A stretch of 64,000 bases of DNA from assembly GCA_002304345.1 (NCBI GenBank), contig NEUU01000019.1, positions 1-64,000 of the forward strand, written 5' to 3'. The stretch comes from Verrucomicrobia bacterium Tous-C9LFEB (GTDB lineage: Bacteria; Verrucomicrobiota; Verrucomicrobiia; Methylacidiphilales; UBA1321). Below are positions 45,129 through 54,409 of this stretch, piece after piece; position 1 is the stretch's first letter, and each line of letters opens with the position of its first letter. The notes under the pieces were generated by a model, which saw only the letters and a list, made by a program, of their open reading frames with translations, did no database searches and was not told the DNA's origin. The translations under genes were made by a program, and so were the position numbers.

Positions 45129-46501
45129 GACTTGGTCTTCGTTTTCTTGACGTACTTTTCTGGCGTGGCGACAAAGGTTTCGTAGTTTTTTTCATTCGAG
45201 AAGAAATAGGTTTTCGCTCCGAATTCGTAGCTTCGCCTTGCGTTCGAACTCAGCATTTTTTCGCCATTTACTGGATCGGTGACCTGCTGTTCTTCCACTG
45301 TGGTGAAATATTTCATGCCCGCTTCAATGGAGTCCTTCGGAATGATCAATTCGTCGCCCACGACTTTCCATCCGGACATCGGGATGGGATTGCAACCGCC
45401 CGGCGTTCCTACGGACGGTAGGAAGAGGCGGACGCCACAGGCAATGCAGACCACTTGCCCTTCGCGCAATGCGTAGCCCTTGTCTCCGCAGAGCATGCAG
45501 GAATCAAAGACAGTTGTGACGCTCTGGCGATCATTGTAGCGGTTGAGAGCGAAGAAGCGGACCACTTTGCCATCCTCCGCGACCCAATCAAAGCGGTGCA
45601 GATCATTGTCCGCAAAGGTCGAAAGCGGGAGATGAATCTGCCCATCTTCCGCCAATGTCAGGCGCGTGGTCTGCGAGAGTTTTGGCGGTTGGGACGCGAC
45701 GCTGTCCCAGTACCACTGGCTGGCCAGTGCCACCGCAACGACGACGAGTGAACCGGCGGCAAGTCGAAAGGCGTAGCGATAATCGGCGAGCGCCTTGCGC
45801 CGTAAAATGGGGTCTTCCACCCGGCAGGCGGCACGACGTGGGATCACCACTTTCCAGACCAGCCAGAAAACAAGATGCATGAACACCAGTGGGTAAATAT
45901 ACGGCAGCCGCGTCGCGAAATCGGTGGCTCGGGCGGTAAAGCTCAGGTGCGAGGTGGTGAGATTGATCGCTTTGAGTTTAATCAGAGCCAGTGCGCTGTC
46001 ACCGATCAACGGGACCAGTAAGAGTGCGGTGAAGGCTGCCAGCAACGGCCAGCGCAGGCGAGGCTGTAATCGGCAGATCGCGGCCACTTGCAGGGCGAGA
46101 ATCGTGAGCAAACCGAAACCGAAGACAACGGCGGTCAGGTTCACCAGCAGGTCTGTATTAATGATTCCCGTGGCAGTGAATGCGTTTAAGTTGCGATCCT
46201 GCCCCCAGCGAAAGGCGCCAGCGCCGATGAGAATTCCCTGCCAGAGATAACCGATCCAAGTTGAAGCCAATTTCTGAGAAGCGAGAAAGAAGAGGAGAAG
46301 AAGAATCTGCGCGAGGGACGCATAAAGGAGCGTCGTGGGATTGGTGGGTAGGGCGCGGCCCAGAACGACTCCGACGACGGCGAAGAGAAGTGAGATGCCG
46401 AGCAAACGCCGGGGCGACGCGGCAGGACGTCCAGCCCAGCTCAAGCCAAGCAGCAAGGCGGCGGGAAGGAAGAGTCCCAGGACGGAGGTGAGGAAATACA
46501 T
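45110..46501 (-). CDS. DUF2318 membrane protein with two CxxC motifs
   Basis: A 463-aa membrane protein with about eight helices in the first ~280 residues, then an extracytoplasmic domain with two CxxC pairs: Cys335/Cys338 (CMLCGDKGY) and Cys352/Cys355 (CIACGVRL), followed by TPGGCNPIPM. This is the DUF2318/Fe-S-like domain found beside P19 and FTR1 (Cj1660 type). It probably passes electrons to reduce the metal during uptake. The ATG at 46501 is chosen over a TTG at 46522. Confidence 0.88.
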   Translation of the reverse strand: MYFLTSVLGLFLPAALLLGLSWAGRPAASPRRLLGISLLFAVVGVVLGRALPTNPTTLLYASLAQILLLLFFLASQKLASTWIGYLWQGILIGAGAFRWGQDRNLNAFTATGIINTDLLVNLTAVVFGFGLLTILALQVAAICRLQPRLRWPLLAAFTALLLVPLIGDSALALIKLKAINLTTSHLSFTARATDFATRLPYIYPLVFMHLVFWLVWKVVIPRRAACRVEDPILRRKALADYRYAFRLAAGSLVVVAVALASQWYWDSVASQPPKLSQTTRLTLAEDGQIHLPLSTFADNDLHRFDWVAEDGKVVRFFALNRYNDRQSVTTVFDSCMLCGDKGYALREGQVVCIACGVRLFLPSVGTPGGCNPIPMSGWKVVGDELIIPKDSIEAGMKYFTTVEEQQVTDPVNGEKMLSSNARRSYEFGAKTYFFSNEKNYETFVATPEKYVKKTKTKSCCPGS

Positions 46502-46585
46502 GATGTTTTCAGCGGTGATCAAAAGCGCGCGGAGCCGATCCAGTGAGAACCGGCCCCGCGAATGGCGACTTCGCCACGAATGTTC

Positions 46586-47116
46586 TTATTTTTTCAATCC
46601 CGTGTACTTGAAGGTATAGGTGGTCTCAAACGGTTCCCACCAGCGGCTTACGCCCGTTTCCTTGTCGGTGTGTCGGTGCATGCCAGCCTTGGAAGGCGGT
46701 TCGATTTTATAGGTGAGCTTGTAGTTTCCCACGCCAAGCATCTTGATGTTATCGCCGTAATGCGGACCGTCTCCAGCGACCATCGGCATGAAGGTGCCTT
46801 TCTGGGTCTTGCCGGTGTCCAGATTGGTGAGGGTGTAATTAATCGTCAGGTAGGGGATCCACTCGCCCGCGCCGAATCCATTCTTGTTGCCTTCCGTGGC
46901 ATGAATGTCCGCTTCGAGATGGACATCGGCTTTGTCGGCGGGCAAGCCCATGCCACGCGGTTCCATTTCGATCGGCTGCAAATAGACAGCGGCGATTTCC
47001 ATGTTGTTGAGCGTAACGGGCGTTCCGACCGGGACTTCTTCAAAGGCCATCATCGACAACGGAGCGATGAGCAGCCCCGTGGCGAGACAGGCTTTCCTGA
47101 ATGTGTTGAGTTTCAT
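46586..47116 (-). CDS. P19/Tp34-type periplasmic iron-copper binding protein
   Basis: A 176-aa protein with a signal peptide (about 1-24) and the P19/Tp34 beta-sandwich pattern: MEPRGMGLPADKADVHLEAD, EGNKNGFGAGEWIPY and MVAGDGPHYGDNIK. P19 proteins bind copper and iron through Met, His and acidic residues; the Met and His residues in these segments fit that. AAGGAAG lies 11 bases upstream of the start. It sits 22 bases after FTR1 and before DUF2318, the same order as in Campylobacter. It would deliver Fe to the FTR1 permease. Confidence 0.93.
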   Translation of the reverse strand: MKLNTFRKACLATGLLIAPLSMMAFEEVPVGTPVTLNNMEIAAVYLQPIEMEPRGMGLPADKADVHLEADIHATEGNKNGFGAGEWIPYLTINYTLTNLDTGKTQKGTFMPMVAGDGPHYGDNIKMLGVGNYKLTYKIEPPSKAGMHRHTDKETGVSRWWEPFETTYTFKYTGLKK

Positions 47117-47138
47117 TTGTTTTGCATCTTCCTTTAAT

Positions 47139-49124
47139 TTAGGGGTTCACTTTTTCTTTTGCCAAAGACGGCTCGCGATGGAGTGCGTCTGGCTCCTGAC
47201 GGCGACGTTCAAACCAAATGGCGACGACCGCAGCCAAAATCAACAAAGCTTGGGGGAGGAGGGTTTCGATGTAGGGATAAATTCCCAGCAAGCTTATTTC
47301 GGGAATTCCGGGAACGAGCGTCGGCTTGAAGAGCTTGCCTTCGATCAGCTCCAGCACACCTTTCCCTGCAAAAATAAAGGCCATGACGTACATGAACCAT
47401 CCGGTGAAAAGGAAGAAGGGGCGCAGGGGTAGTTTCACCACCGTGAAGCGCATGGCAATATAGAGCAGCACCAGAATGACACAGCCCACGCCAAAACCGG
47501 CAAATACCGCCAGCTTCGCGCCTGCCTGAGTCGCATCTCCGAGCAGGGCATAATAAAAAAGCGTGGTCTCTGCGCCTTCACGATAGACGGCCAGAAAACT
47601 GGCGATCCACAGGCCGATCAGGGAACCCCGGCTCAGGGAAGTCGAGAGTTTGCCTTCGAGATAGGCTTTCCATTGCTTGGCCTCCGCCTTAGCCAGAAGC
47701 CAGTGACTCATATAGAAAAGTACCACTACAGCGATAAGCATGGTGACACCTTCGAGGAGCTCGCGACTCGCTCCGGAGTTGGAAAAAAGGAGTTGAAAGA
47801 GTCCCGCGGTGACGAGACTCGCTACTAAGGCGACAATGATCGATTGCCGGATCAGCGGCAGCTTGTCGTGATGCTTGTTCTTGACCAGATACGCAATGAT
47901 GGCCGCGACGATTAACAGCGCTTCGACGCCTTCGCGAATGATAATCAGAAGGCTGTAAACGAACATCGCCCAATTGCCTTGCTGCCCTTTTGACAAGGTT
48001 GCGGCAGCCGTAGTGAGATCCCGACGCAAGGCGGTGGCTTGTTCGTTGAGTTTGTCGACTGGCTGCTGTGCCTTCATCAAGCTCACGATGCGGGTGAAGT
48101 AGCCTTCCAGAGTGGATTTGAAGGCGGCATCGCGCGCTCCGATTTTATTCTCCATTCCGCTGGCTTCGAAGAGGTCGAAGTAAGTATTTTGCACGGCGGA
48201 AATAGCCTCTTTGCTCTCTCCTTGCGCATAGCGGGCGATCGCGGTCGTGATGGCATGGTCGATTTTTTGCGCGACCTGGACCCAATTGGCATCTGACGTC
48301 GTATCCGCTACATCAGGCGTGGTGGTAATGGCGACCGCATCGCGGCTGGGCGGAAGGTTGGGAAGTAAATCCGCAGTGGCTTGCAGGAGTCCGGTGACCT
48401 GATACGCGATTTCATTGAGTTGCCCCGGCTTTGAAGTCAACGTGATCAGAGTTGAAAACCGGGCATTAATGTTCGCTGCTTTTTCGGAGGAGCGATGACG
48501 ACGTACAGCCATCTCGAGTTCGGTATTTTTGAACCCGTCATATTGCGCTTGTTGCACTTTTTCCGAGGACTCCTGCCACTTTTCCTCGCGATACAGGCCA
48601 ATGGCTTCTGCGAGCAAATCCTCAATCTTTTTGAGACTCTCCTGCCATTGCCCGGTAACTTCCTTATTAGTATAGGTGTCGTGCGCCTCTTCCCCCTGCA
48701 GAGTATGTCCGTTCTTGAGGATGGGCAGGACGGCATCTAATTCGCTTTTTAACCACTGTACCTTCTTGGCAATTTCAGCTTGGGACTTGTTCTCGCCGAT
48801 CATGCGGCGGATTTCGCCAAAGGCCGCTTCCATCTGGAAACTTTTTTGGGCGGAGAGATTAATCCGGATCGGCCCTTCCAGATTTTCGAAAATCTCAAAA
48901 TAGGCGCTTTGCACCATATCCTTCGCTTCCGCATTCTTCTTCTCGCGATAAAGCGCTTCAGTCTTGTCCAAGCGCTGCTTGATTCCATCCGTCAGCTGAG
49001 AGTAATTTGTTTCGGCCCAAGAGGTTCCCGTTGTCGTCAGGGTCAACAGGAAGGTCAATAAAAGCGCCGGAATGGTAGGGGTGCCTTTTCTGGCGATGAG
49101 CTTGTAACAGGAAAAGTCAGGCAT
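47139..49124 (-). CDS. FTR1 family iron permease with tandem EfeO-like N-terminal repeats
   Basis: A 661-aa membrane protein. A signal/anchor (about 18-37) precedes a large extracytoplasmic region with three repeats of a helical unit starting near residues 45, 167 and 285 (LYREKKNAEAKDMVQSAYFE, LYREEKWQESSEKVQQAQYD, RYAQGESKEAISAVQNTYFD). The C-terminal ~280 residues are the FTR1/EfeU permease, with the two REGxE ferric-binding motifs at 397-401 (REGVE) and 515-519 (REGAE). The start at 49124 is the first ATG in frame before the signal segment; a GTG at 49154 is possible. It is the first gene of the metal operon, following the AraC gene by 141 bases. Confidence 0.93.
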   Translation of the reverse strand: MPDFSCYKLIARKGTPTIPALLLTFLLTLTTTGTSWAETNYSQLTDGIKQRLDKTEALYREKKNAEAKDMVQSAYFEIFENLEGPIRINLSAQKSFQMEAAFGEIRRMIGENKSQAEIAKKVQWLKSELDAVLPILKNGHTLQGEEAHDTYTNKEVTGQWQESLKKIEDLLAEAIGLYREEKWQESSEKVQQAQYDGFKNTELEMAVRRHRSSEKAANINARFSTLITLTSKPGQLNEIAYQVTGLLQATADLLPNLPPSRDAVAITTTPDVADTTSDANWVQVAQKIDHAITTAIARYAQGESKEAISAVQNTYFDLFEASGMENKIGARDAAFKSTLEGYFTRIVSLMKAQQPVDKLNEQATALRRDLTTAAATLSKGQQGNWAMFVYSLLIIIREGVEALLIVAAIIAYLVKNKHHDKLPLIRQSIIVALVASLVTAGLFQLLFSNSGASRELLEGVTMLIAVVVLFYMSHWLLAKAEAKQWKAYLEGKLSTSLSRGSLIGLWIASFLAVYREGAETTLFYYALLGDATQAGAKLAVFAGFGVGCVILVLLYIAMRFTVVKLPLRPFFLFTGWFMYVMAFIFAGKGVLELIEGKLFKPTLVPGIPEISLLGIYPYIETLLPQALLILAAVVAIWFERRRQEPDALHREPSLAKEKVNP

Positions 49125-49265
49125 GGTTTCTCTCGTGCGAAATGATTTCGTCACGATCCACCATAAAGGTTCCCGGCCGAGTTGCCTTTCCCGGGGTTGC
49201 GTTTTTCTAACGATCTATTGCTCTTTCCCGGATAATAAAATGCCGTGAAAGTCTCGGAGCCGGAA

Positions 49266-50135
49266 CTAGTCGGCCCAGCGTCCGCGATAGGCTGTGGGGC
49301 TTTCGCCGATTATCTTGCGAAATTCGCGGGCGAAGTAATTGCTATCAGAGAACCCGGAATCAAAAGCGATTGGTGTGATGGGGCGATCCGTATTTCGGAG
49401 TTGATCGCAGGCGTATTGAATGCGGAGCCGGATCAGGTAGGACAGGGGGGATTGGCGCGTGGCTCTTTTGAAGAGACGATAGAAGGTTCGTTGCGACATC
49501 CCCATATCCTTGGCCAGCTGATTCAGATCCACTTCCTGTCTGAATTTTTTTTGCAAAAAGGAAGTGGCTTCGGTCATTCGCTCCAAAGCTTCATCGTGAG
49601 TACGCAGATAACCGTCATAAGCCCGGGAGAGAAGCAGAACAAGATGACGGAAATGGCAATCCACCAGCATTTGCCAGCAAGGAAATCGTTCACGGCTGGT
49701 TTTTTCAATTTCCTGAATCAGGGCGACGGCGTTGAAATAATTTTTTTCATCCATGTGAAGGCGGGATTGCGTGGCCGCGGTCTGTCCACGCAGCGCTCTA
49801 GGATTAAAAAGTTTCTGAAATCCGCGCAGGATGAAGGTTGGCCAGCGCTTGATTTTGAGTTTCTGATAATCAAATGTGACGCTGACGGTGCGCAAATCAC
49901 GACTTTCCGAGTAACTGTGGCGATTTTTATCGTTAATGACAAAGACGTCCCGAGCCTGAATGGGATAGGAAGCCTGCCCAATGTGATGCATGGCTTGTCC
50001 TTGAAGGACTAGCACAATTTCCCACAGTGGCTGTCGATGGAGTGGATTGTCCGTCTGCTTGGTGATCCAAGTGACTCGAACCGGATAATCCTCCTTCGTG
50101 AAGGAGCTGGGAACTCGACTGGCTTTCTTGGACAC
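49266..50135 (-). CDS. AraC family transcriptional regulator
   Basis: A 289-aa regulator with an N-terminal cupin-like sensor domain (PLWEIVLVLQGQAMHHIGQA, then IQARDVFVINDKNRHSY) and two C-terminal HTH units: DLNQLAKDMGMSQRTFYRLF and PITPIAFDSGFSDSNYFARE. It starts with GTG at 50135. It lies divergent to the PEP-CTERM/GH110-like operon at 50252 and upstream, on the same strand, of the metal operon. Control of the divergent sugar operon is the more likely role, since its layout mirrors the LacI-headed modules. Confidence 0.92.
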   Translation of the reverse strand: MSKKASRVPSSFTKEDYPVRVTWITKQTDNPLHRQPLWEIVLVLQGQAMHHIGQASYPIQARDVFVINDKNRHSYSESRDLRTVSVTFDYQKLKIKRWPTFILRGFQKLFNPRALRGQTAATQSRLHMDEKNYFNAVALIQEIEKTSRERFPCWQMLVDCHFRHLVLLLSRAYDGYLRTHDEALERMTEATSFLQKKFRQEVDLNQLAKDMGMSQRTFYRLFKRATRQSPLSYLIRLRIQYACDQLRNTDRPITPIAFDSGFSDSNYFAREFRKIIGESPTAYRGRWAD

Positions 50136-50251
50136 AACGCTATCATACCTATAGCAAAGACTCTTGGCAATATTGTGCTAAGGAATGGCAAGACAGGGAA
50201 GGCATTCAATTACGCTTTGGCATATAACTCATCGTAGAAATTACCAATCCT

Positions 50252-51025
50252 ATGAAAACTGCTCCCTCCTTATCTGTTGGAAGTCTCGCAGTCACCGTGT
50301 TGCTTGCTTTGACGATCGTATTGGCCAAACCCGTACAGGCCAGCATTCTTATTACCGATGATTTTACCATTTCATCGGGTCGTACCCTGGATGGGGCATT
50401 GAGTGGCGTAACAACCGAAGTGGGTGGTGCGACTTGGAGCGCCTATAGTAATGTGGTTTTTGAGGAGAATGCGGGTAATGGTTACATCACGCCGAACACC
50501 AGCGGTGGAACTCGGGCGCAAGTTGCTTTCAGTGCTTCCTCTGGTATCCTTTCCCTATCGGCCAACATCGATACGGGTGCCACAGGTTGGACTGGACTTG
50601 GGTTCCTGAATCAGAGTTCAAGTAACTTGTACACGACTACGGGTGGTCAATTCTGGGTGCTATTGAGCAGCTCAGGTTCTGCGACGGTCTATCAAGGGAC
50701 AACCAGTCTCAAAACGGCTGCTGCACCGAGCTTTAGCAGTTCGTCATTCAATATGGTTCAGTTGGATTACGACTTTAGTGCGGCGATCGTATCGGTCACG
50801 ATCAATGGAAGTCTTTTTTATAGCGCAACAAGCTCTTACGTTCCAACGATCAATTACGCTCGTATCGAGTGGAATAGCCCGACGGCTTTGGACGCGCAGG
50901 TGGACAGCTTTTCGGCCAGTGCCGTACCGGAGCCGTCGATGGTCCTCTTGATGGGTTTGGCTGCATCCGGTTTTCTGCTGGTACGATTGATGAGGAAAGA
51001 GCGCTTTCCGCTCTCGCCCAAATAA
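50252..51025 (+). CDS. PEP-CTERM protein, concanavalin/binding-like
   Basis: A 257-aa exported protein with a signal peptide ending near PVQAS (about residue 31). The mature domain is all-beta in character (GLGFLNQSSSNLYTTTGGQF, then VQLDYDFSAAIVSVTINGSLF). The C-terminus is a full PEP-CTERM signal (VPEPS at 225, hydrophobic helix, RLMRKER). The protein at 53705-54376 is a clear paralogue lacking the sorting signal. The upstream stretch 50136-50251 holds a TATAAC-like -10 at 50223 but no good -35, so I mark no promoter. Confidence 0.85.
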   Translation: MKTAPSLSVGSLAVTVLLALTIVLAKPVQASILITDDFTISSGRTLDGALSGVTTEVGGATWSAYSNVVFEENAGNGYITPNTSGGTRAQVAFSASSGILSLSANIDTGATGWTGLGFLNQSSSNLYTTTGGQFWVLLSSSGSATVYQGTTSLKTAAAPSFSSSSFNMVQLDYDFSAAIVSVTINGSLFYSATSSYVPTINYARIEWNSPTALDAQVDSFSASAVPEPSMVLLMGLAASGFLLVRLMRKERFPLSPK

Positions 51026-51095
51026 TGATTTCAGTGTGTAATCGGTGAGCGGTCAAAGCAGTGGCTCATGAATTAGAGAGTAGACTAAAATCTCC

Positions 51096-51833
51096 ATGCC
51101 GACGCCAACCTCCAGAAGAGCTTTTTCATTGGTGGAAATACTCGTGGTTGTGGCGATCGTTTCCATTCTGGCGGCCCTGATGTTTCCCGCGATAACTACG
51201 ATCATGGAGAGGGCGAGAGCGGCTGATTCTTCAAATCGACTGCGACAATTGGCCTCATTGATGGCTCTCTACACCCAAGACAATAATATGCGCCTGCCTC
51301 CGGCGATTAGCGGGTCCATTTATTGGTCAAACCCGGTTGCGGTCTATTTGGGCGATTCGCACTTCGGGGTGGGAGGTAATAGTGTTTTTAATGATCCGAT
51401 AACAGGTAAGAACGCCATTAACGATGCGGGAGTACGTCGGGCTGGATTGAAATCTCCATTTAGTTGCGCGGGTGCAGCCTGGAAGTATAACGCCCCTCCC
51501 TTGATCTCCGCCACATTCGCGATCAATGCATACCTGTATTTGAATGCAAACGGTTATTCTTATGACTGGTCGAGCCAGCCGCGATTGCTCCAGGCAAACA
51601 AGCCCGCATCCACCGTTTTATTTACACACGGGCATGTGGGGAATTTTGGTTCTTGGCAGGCAGCCGAGGGCATTGTCCGTAATACGGATTTTGAGCAAAC
51701 TGCCCAGATTTTTAAGAGCGGAGTGCCCGTTTGTTGGCTCGATGGGCATATCACTTTTGAAAAGAAGGAAGAGATGTTTTCCAGTGAACATCGTCCGGGT
51801 GGGACGGATGATTACTGGAGTCTCGTCAAATAG
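51096..51833 (+). CDS. Prepilin-type protein (pseudopilin-like)
   Basis: A 245-aa protein with leader residues 1-9, then FSLVEILVVVAIVSILAALM with Glu14 at mature position +5 and Ala9 before the predicted cleavage. As in the pseudopilin at 13634, the residue before cleavage is Ala rather than Gly. The soluble part ends with VPVCWLDGHITFEKK, related to the H-X9-DG-type ending. It follows the PEP-CTERM gene, as in the second LacI module. Confidence 0.85.
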   Translation: MPTPTSRRAFSLVEILVVVAIVSILAALMFPAITTIMERARAADSSNRLRQLASLMALYTQDNNMRLPPAISGSIYWSNPVAVYLGDSHFGVGGNSVFNDPITGKNAINDAGVRRAGLKSPFSCAGAAWKYNAPPLISATFAINAYLYLNANGYSYDWSSQPRLLQANKPASTVLFTHGHVGNFGSWQAAEGIVRNTDFEQTAQIFKSGVPVCWLDGHITFEKKEEMFSSEHRPGGTDDYWSLVK

Positions 51834-51843
51834 GTTTTAAAGA

Positions 51844-53694
51844 ATGCGTATCCTGAGTTCTTTTCGAATGATGTCCCTTATCATGGTCCTGACGTTCAGT
51901 CTGGCGGCCTGCGAGAGGCCGGGTGGAGTTGGCTCAACGACACCTATCAAAATAGTCCAAGAGAAGGAGAGCTCCGCGCAAGTGGTGCATGTAGGCGATT
52001 TTGGTGCAAAGCCAGGGACGATGGATGATTCCGGTCCGGCGATTCGTCAGTCATTCGAGGCCGCAATCAAAATGGGCCCCGGAACGGAAATTCGATTTGC
52101 TGAAGGAACGTATCGACTCGGCGGTGTTTCGCGCTCCGGCCATTGGGGGCCGCGAGTGGCGCTCTATATTGAAGGAGCGGCTAAGCTTACGATTAAGGGT
52201 ACTCCTCACACCCGCCTTGTAATAACTGACCCCGAAACGGCGGCCTTGGTTCTGCACCGTTGTGAGGACGTCAGTGTTTCCGACCTGCAGATTGATTATG
52301 ATCCCGTGCCGTATGCGCAGGGAACGATTGCTGCCGTGGACTTGGATAATCAGACCTTTGATTTGCGCCTAGAGGAAGGCGGTCAATTTCTGGATTTTAA
52401 TAATCCTGCCTATCAACGAGCCAAAAGCGTCATGGGTTATACCGTGCGGCAAAATGGGAGTGAGTCAGCGATCTATGGTCCCATCGTGATCGGGGCTGAA
52501 CCTGTGAATGAAGTGACACCCAAGGTGTGGAGGCTTCGAATTAATCCGAAGTTGCCGTTTGGCACTTTCAATAAATATGCAGGCTATCCCGAGGCTTTGA
52601 GGCGATCAAAGTTGGCGGTGGGGGATCGATACATTCACTGGGCGCGGGCGTATATTGCCGCTGTGTCTCTAGTCGAAAGCAATCAGATTACGTGCCGCAA
52701 TCTCAAGGTCTATGCATCGCCGGGATTGGCCTTCTTCCCTTATCTTTCCTCGAACGTGAAGCTCGATCATTGCGCCGTCGAGATTTTACCGAAGTCTTCC
52801 CGTTTGATTTCTACCAATGCGGACGGCGTTCATGCTCGAGGAATGCGCGGGCCTTTGACGGTGCAGAATTGTCGATTTGAAGGGATGGGGGACGATGCGA
52901 TCAATATTCATAGCTCTGCCATACGCCCACTCAAACGTATCAGCTCCCGGGAGCTTCTCTGTGACGCGCACACGTTCACGATCCGAGGCGGAGACATGCT
53001 GGAGTATCTGGATGTAGATGGAAAATCTGGGCAGTCGTATGAGGTGCAAGAGGCGAAAATAACAAGCGAAGGATGGCAGGTGACTTTTGTGGAGGAGTTG
53101 CCTGCCACTCTTAATGTGTCGGAAAAAAGAATCTTGTTTTATAATCTGAGCGAAGCCGGGAAAGGTTTTCTCTTTCAGAATAACTACTTTGGCCCACATC
53201 GGGGACGGGGCATTTTGGTGAGTGCGACGGATGGAGAAATTCGCGACAATACATTTTCCAATCGGGAGGTTGGATCTGGCTGGGCAATCGTACTGCATCA
53301 TGAGGCATCGATTTGGGCGGAGGGTCCGATCGCACGCCGAATTCGAATTGAAGAGAATCGTTTTGAAGGGCTCGGTGGCAATGAGCCGGCGATCAAGATC
53401 TATCCGATGGGCTCAAAACGAAGCGGCGATGACACTTCCGTGTGGTATGCGGATATTGTCATTCAGAATAACCGTTTCGAGAAGTTGACTGGCCCGGCAG
53501 CGGTGATCAATCAAGTGCAGAATCTTTCGCTGATCGGAAATCGAGTCGTACGGACGGGCGCTGTCGCTGTGCCGACTCCTCCATTCAGCGCGGCATTTCA
53601 AATTAAAAACTGCCCTGGCGCGACCGTTGAGGGAAATCAATTGGAGGATGCCGGGTTCTCCGCGTTGTTCACAAACGATTCGATTGCGAAATAG
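51844..53694 (+). CDS. GH110-like parallel beta-helix lipoprotein
   Basis: A 616-aa lipoprotein: lipobox LAAC with Cys23. The body starts VHVGDFGAKPGTMDDSGPAI and contains NADGVHARGMRGPLTVQNCR and FEGMGDDAINIH, the pattern of GH110 alpha-1,3-galactosidases, with the Asp pair at 350-351. Later beta-helix rungs (FQNNYFGPHRGRGILVSATD, IRIEENRFEGLGGNEPAIKI) complete a right-handed helix. GH110 enzymes cleave alpha-1,3-galactosyl linkages of mammalian-type glycans or carrageenan-like galactans. Anchoring in the outer or inner membrane by the lipid fits an extracytoplasmic enzyme. The start at 51844 is 10 bases after the pseudopilin stop. Confidence 0.8.
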   Translation: MRILSSFRMMSLIMVLTFSLAACERPGGVGSTTPIKIVQEKESSAQVVHVGDFGAKPGTMDDSGPAIRQSFEAAIKMGPGTEIRFAEGTYRLGGVSRSGHWGPRVALYIEGAAKLTIKGTPHTRLVITDPETAALVLHRCEDVSVSDLQIDYDPVPYAQGTIAAVDLDNQTFDLRLEEGGQFLDFNNPAYQRAKSVMGYTVRQNGSESAIYGPIVIGAEPVNEVTPKVWRLRINPKLPFGTFNKYAGYPEALRRSKLAVGDRYIHWARAYIAAVSLVESNQITCRNLKVYASPGLAFFPYLSSNVKLDHCAVEILPKSSRLISTNADGVHARGMRGPLTVQNCRFEGMGDDAINIHSSAIRPLKRISSRELLCDAHTFTIRGGDMLEYLDVDGKSGQSYEVQEAKITSEGWQVTFVEELPATLNVSEKRILFYNLSEAGKGFLFQNNYFGPHRGRGILVSATDGEIRDNTFSNREVGSGWAIVLHHEASIWAEGPIARRIRIEENRFEGLGGNEPAIKIYPMGSKRSGDDTSVWYADIVIQNNRFEKLTGPAAVINQVQNLSLIGNRVVRTGAVAVPTPPFSAAFQIKNCPGATVEGNQLEDAGFSALFTNDSIAK

Positions 53695-53704
53695 AGGTGC
53701 TAAT

Positions 53705-54376
53705 ATGAAGTTGAGCCATGTGATCTGTGTTTGTTGTCTGATGACAAGTTCGTTGCAGGCGGAAAGAATCATTGCGGATGCATTCCATCTTACTGGGGCG
53801 CGCAAATCGGGAGTAATGCTCAATGGTTTGGTCACGGAGGAGGGAAATGCGACGTGGGATGCTTATAACAATGTGGTTCTGAAAGGTGACGCGAAGGCCG
53901 GTTTTCTCGAGGTGGACGGAGACGGATCGACCCGCGCTCAAGTGCCGCTTGTGGTTGAGTCGGGGAAAGTCTCGATGTCGTGCCGCGTGACGAATGGAGA
54001 AGAGGGAGGGAGCGAGCGCTGGATCGCATTGGGATTTAGTAATGACAAGAAGGCAACGCTCTGGAATGAGGCGAATCCTGCACTGGGTGGGCAAGTATAT
54101 GTGGTGTTGAGTGCGGGCGGAAAAACGACGGTGTATGAAGGTACTGCGGTATTGAAATCGGGAGAGGTCCGGGATTTTCATCGAAATGAATTCAATAATG
54201 TTAAACTTGTCTTCGACTTTGCGACATTGGTGTTAACGGTGACAGTCAATGGTGAGGATTTTTATGCGGGGGCAATCAGGAAATCGCCCTCGATCAAATG
54301 GGCCAGAATCGAGTTGCAAAATCCGAAACCATCGGTGACCAAAGTCGATCAGTTTCGTGTAGAGACTTCGGATTAA
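53705..54376 (+). CDS. Exported paralogue of the upstream PEP-CTERM protein, without sorting signal
   Basis: A 223-aa protein with a signal peptide (about 1-20, ending LQAER). Its mature part aligns throughout with the PEP-CTERM protein at 50252-51025: for example GNATWDAYNNVV against GATWSAYSNVV, STRAQVPL against TRAQVAF, GGQVYVVLSAGGKTTVYEG against GGQFWVLLSSSGSATVYQG, and IKWARIELQNP against INYARIEWNSP. It ends at DQFRVETSD, exactly where the other continues to VPEPS. AGAGGTG lies just upstream of the start. Likely a free, secreted or periplasmic version of the same binding domain. Confidence 0.8.
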   Translation: MKLSHVICVCCLMTSSLQAERIIADAFHLTGARKSGVMLNGLVTEEGNATWDAYNNVVLKGDAKAGFLEVDGDGSTRAQVPLVVESGKVSMSCRVTNGEEGGSERWIALGFSNDKKATLWNEANPALGGQVYVVLSAGGKTTVYEGTAVLKSGEVRDFHRNEFNNVKLVFDFATLVLTVTVNGEDFYAGAIRKSPSIKWARIELQNPKPSVTKVDQFRVETSD

Positions 54377-54409
54377 ATTCATGCCGTGTCGTTTGGGAAA
54401 GAGCTGAGA

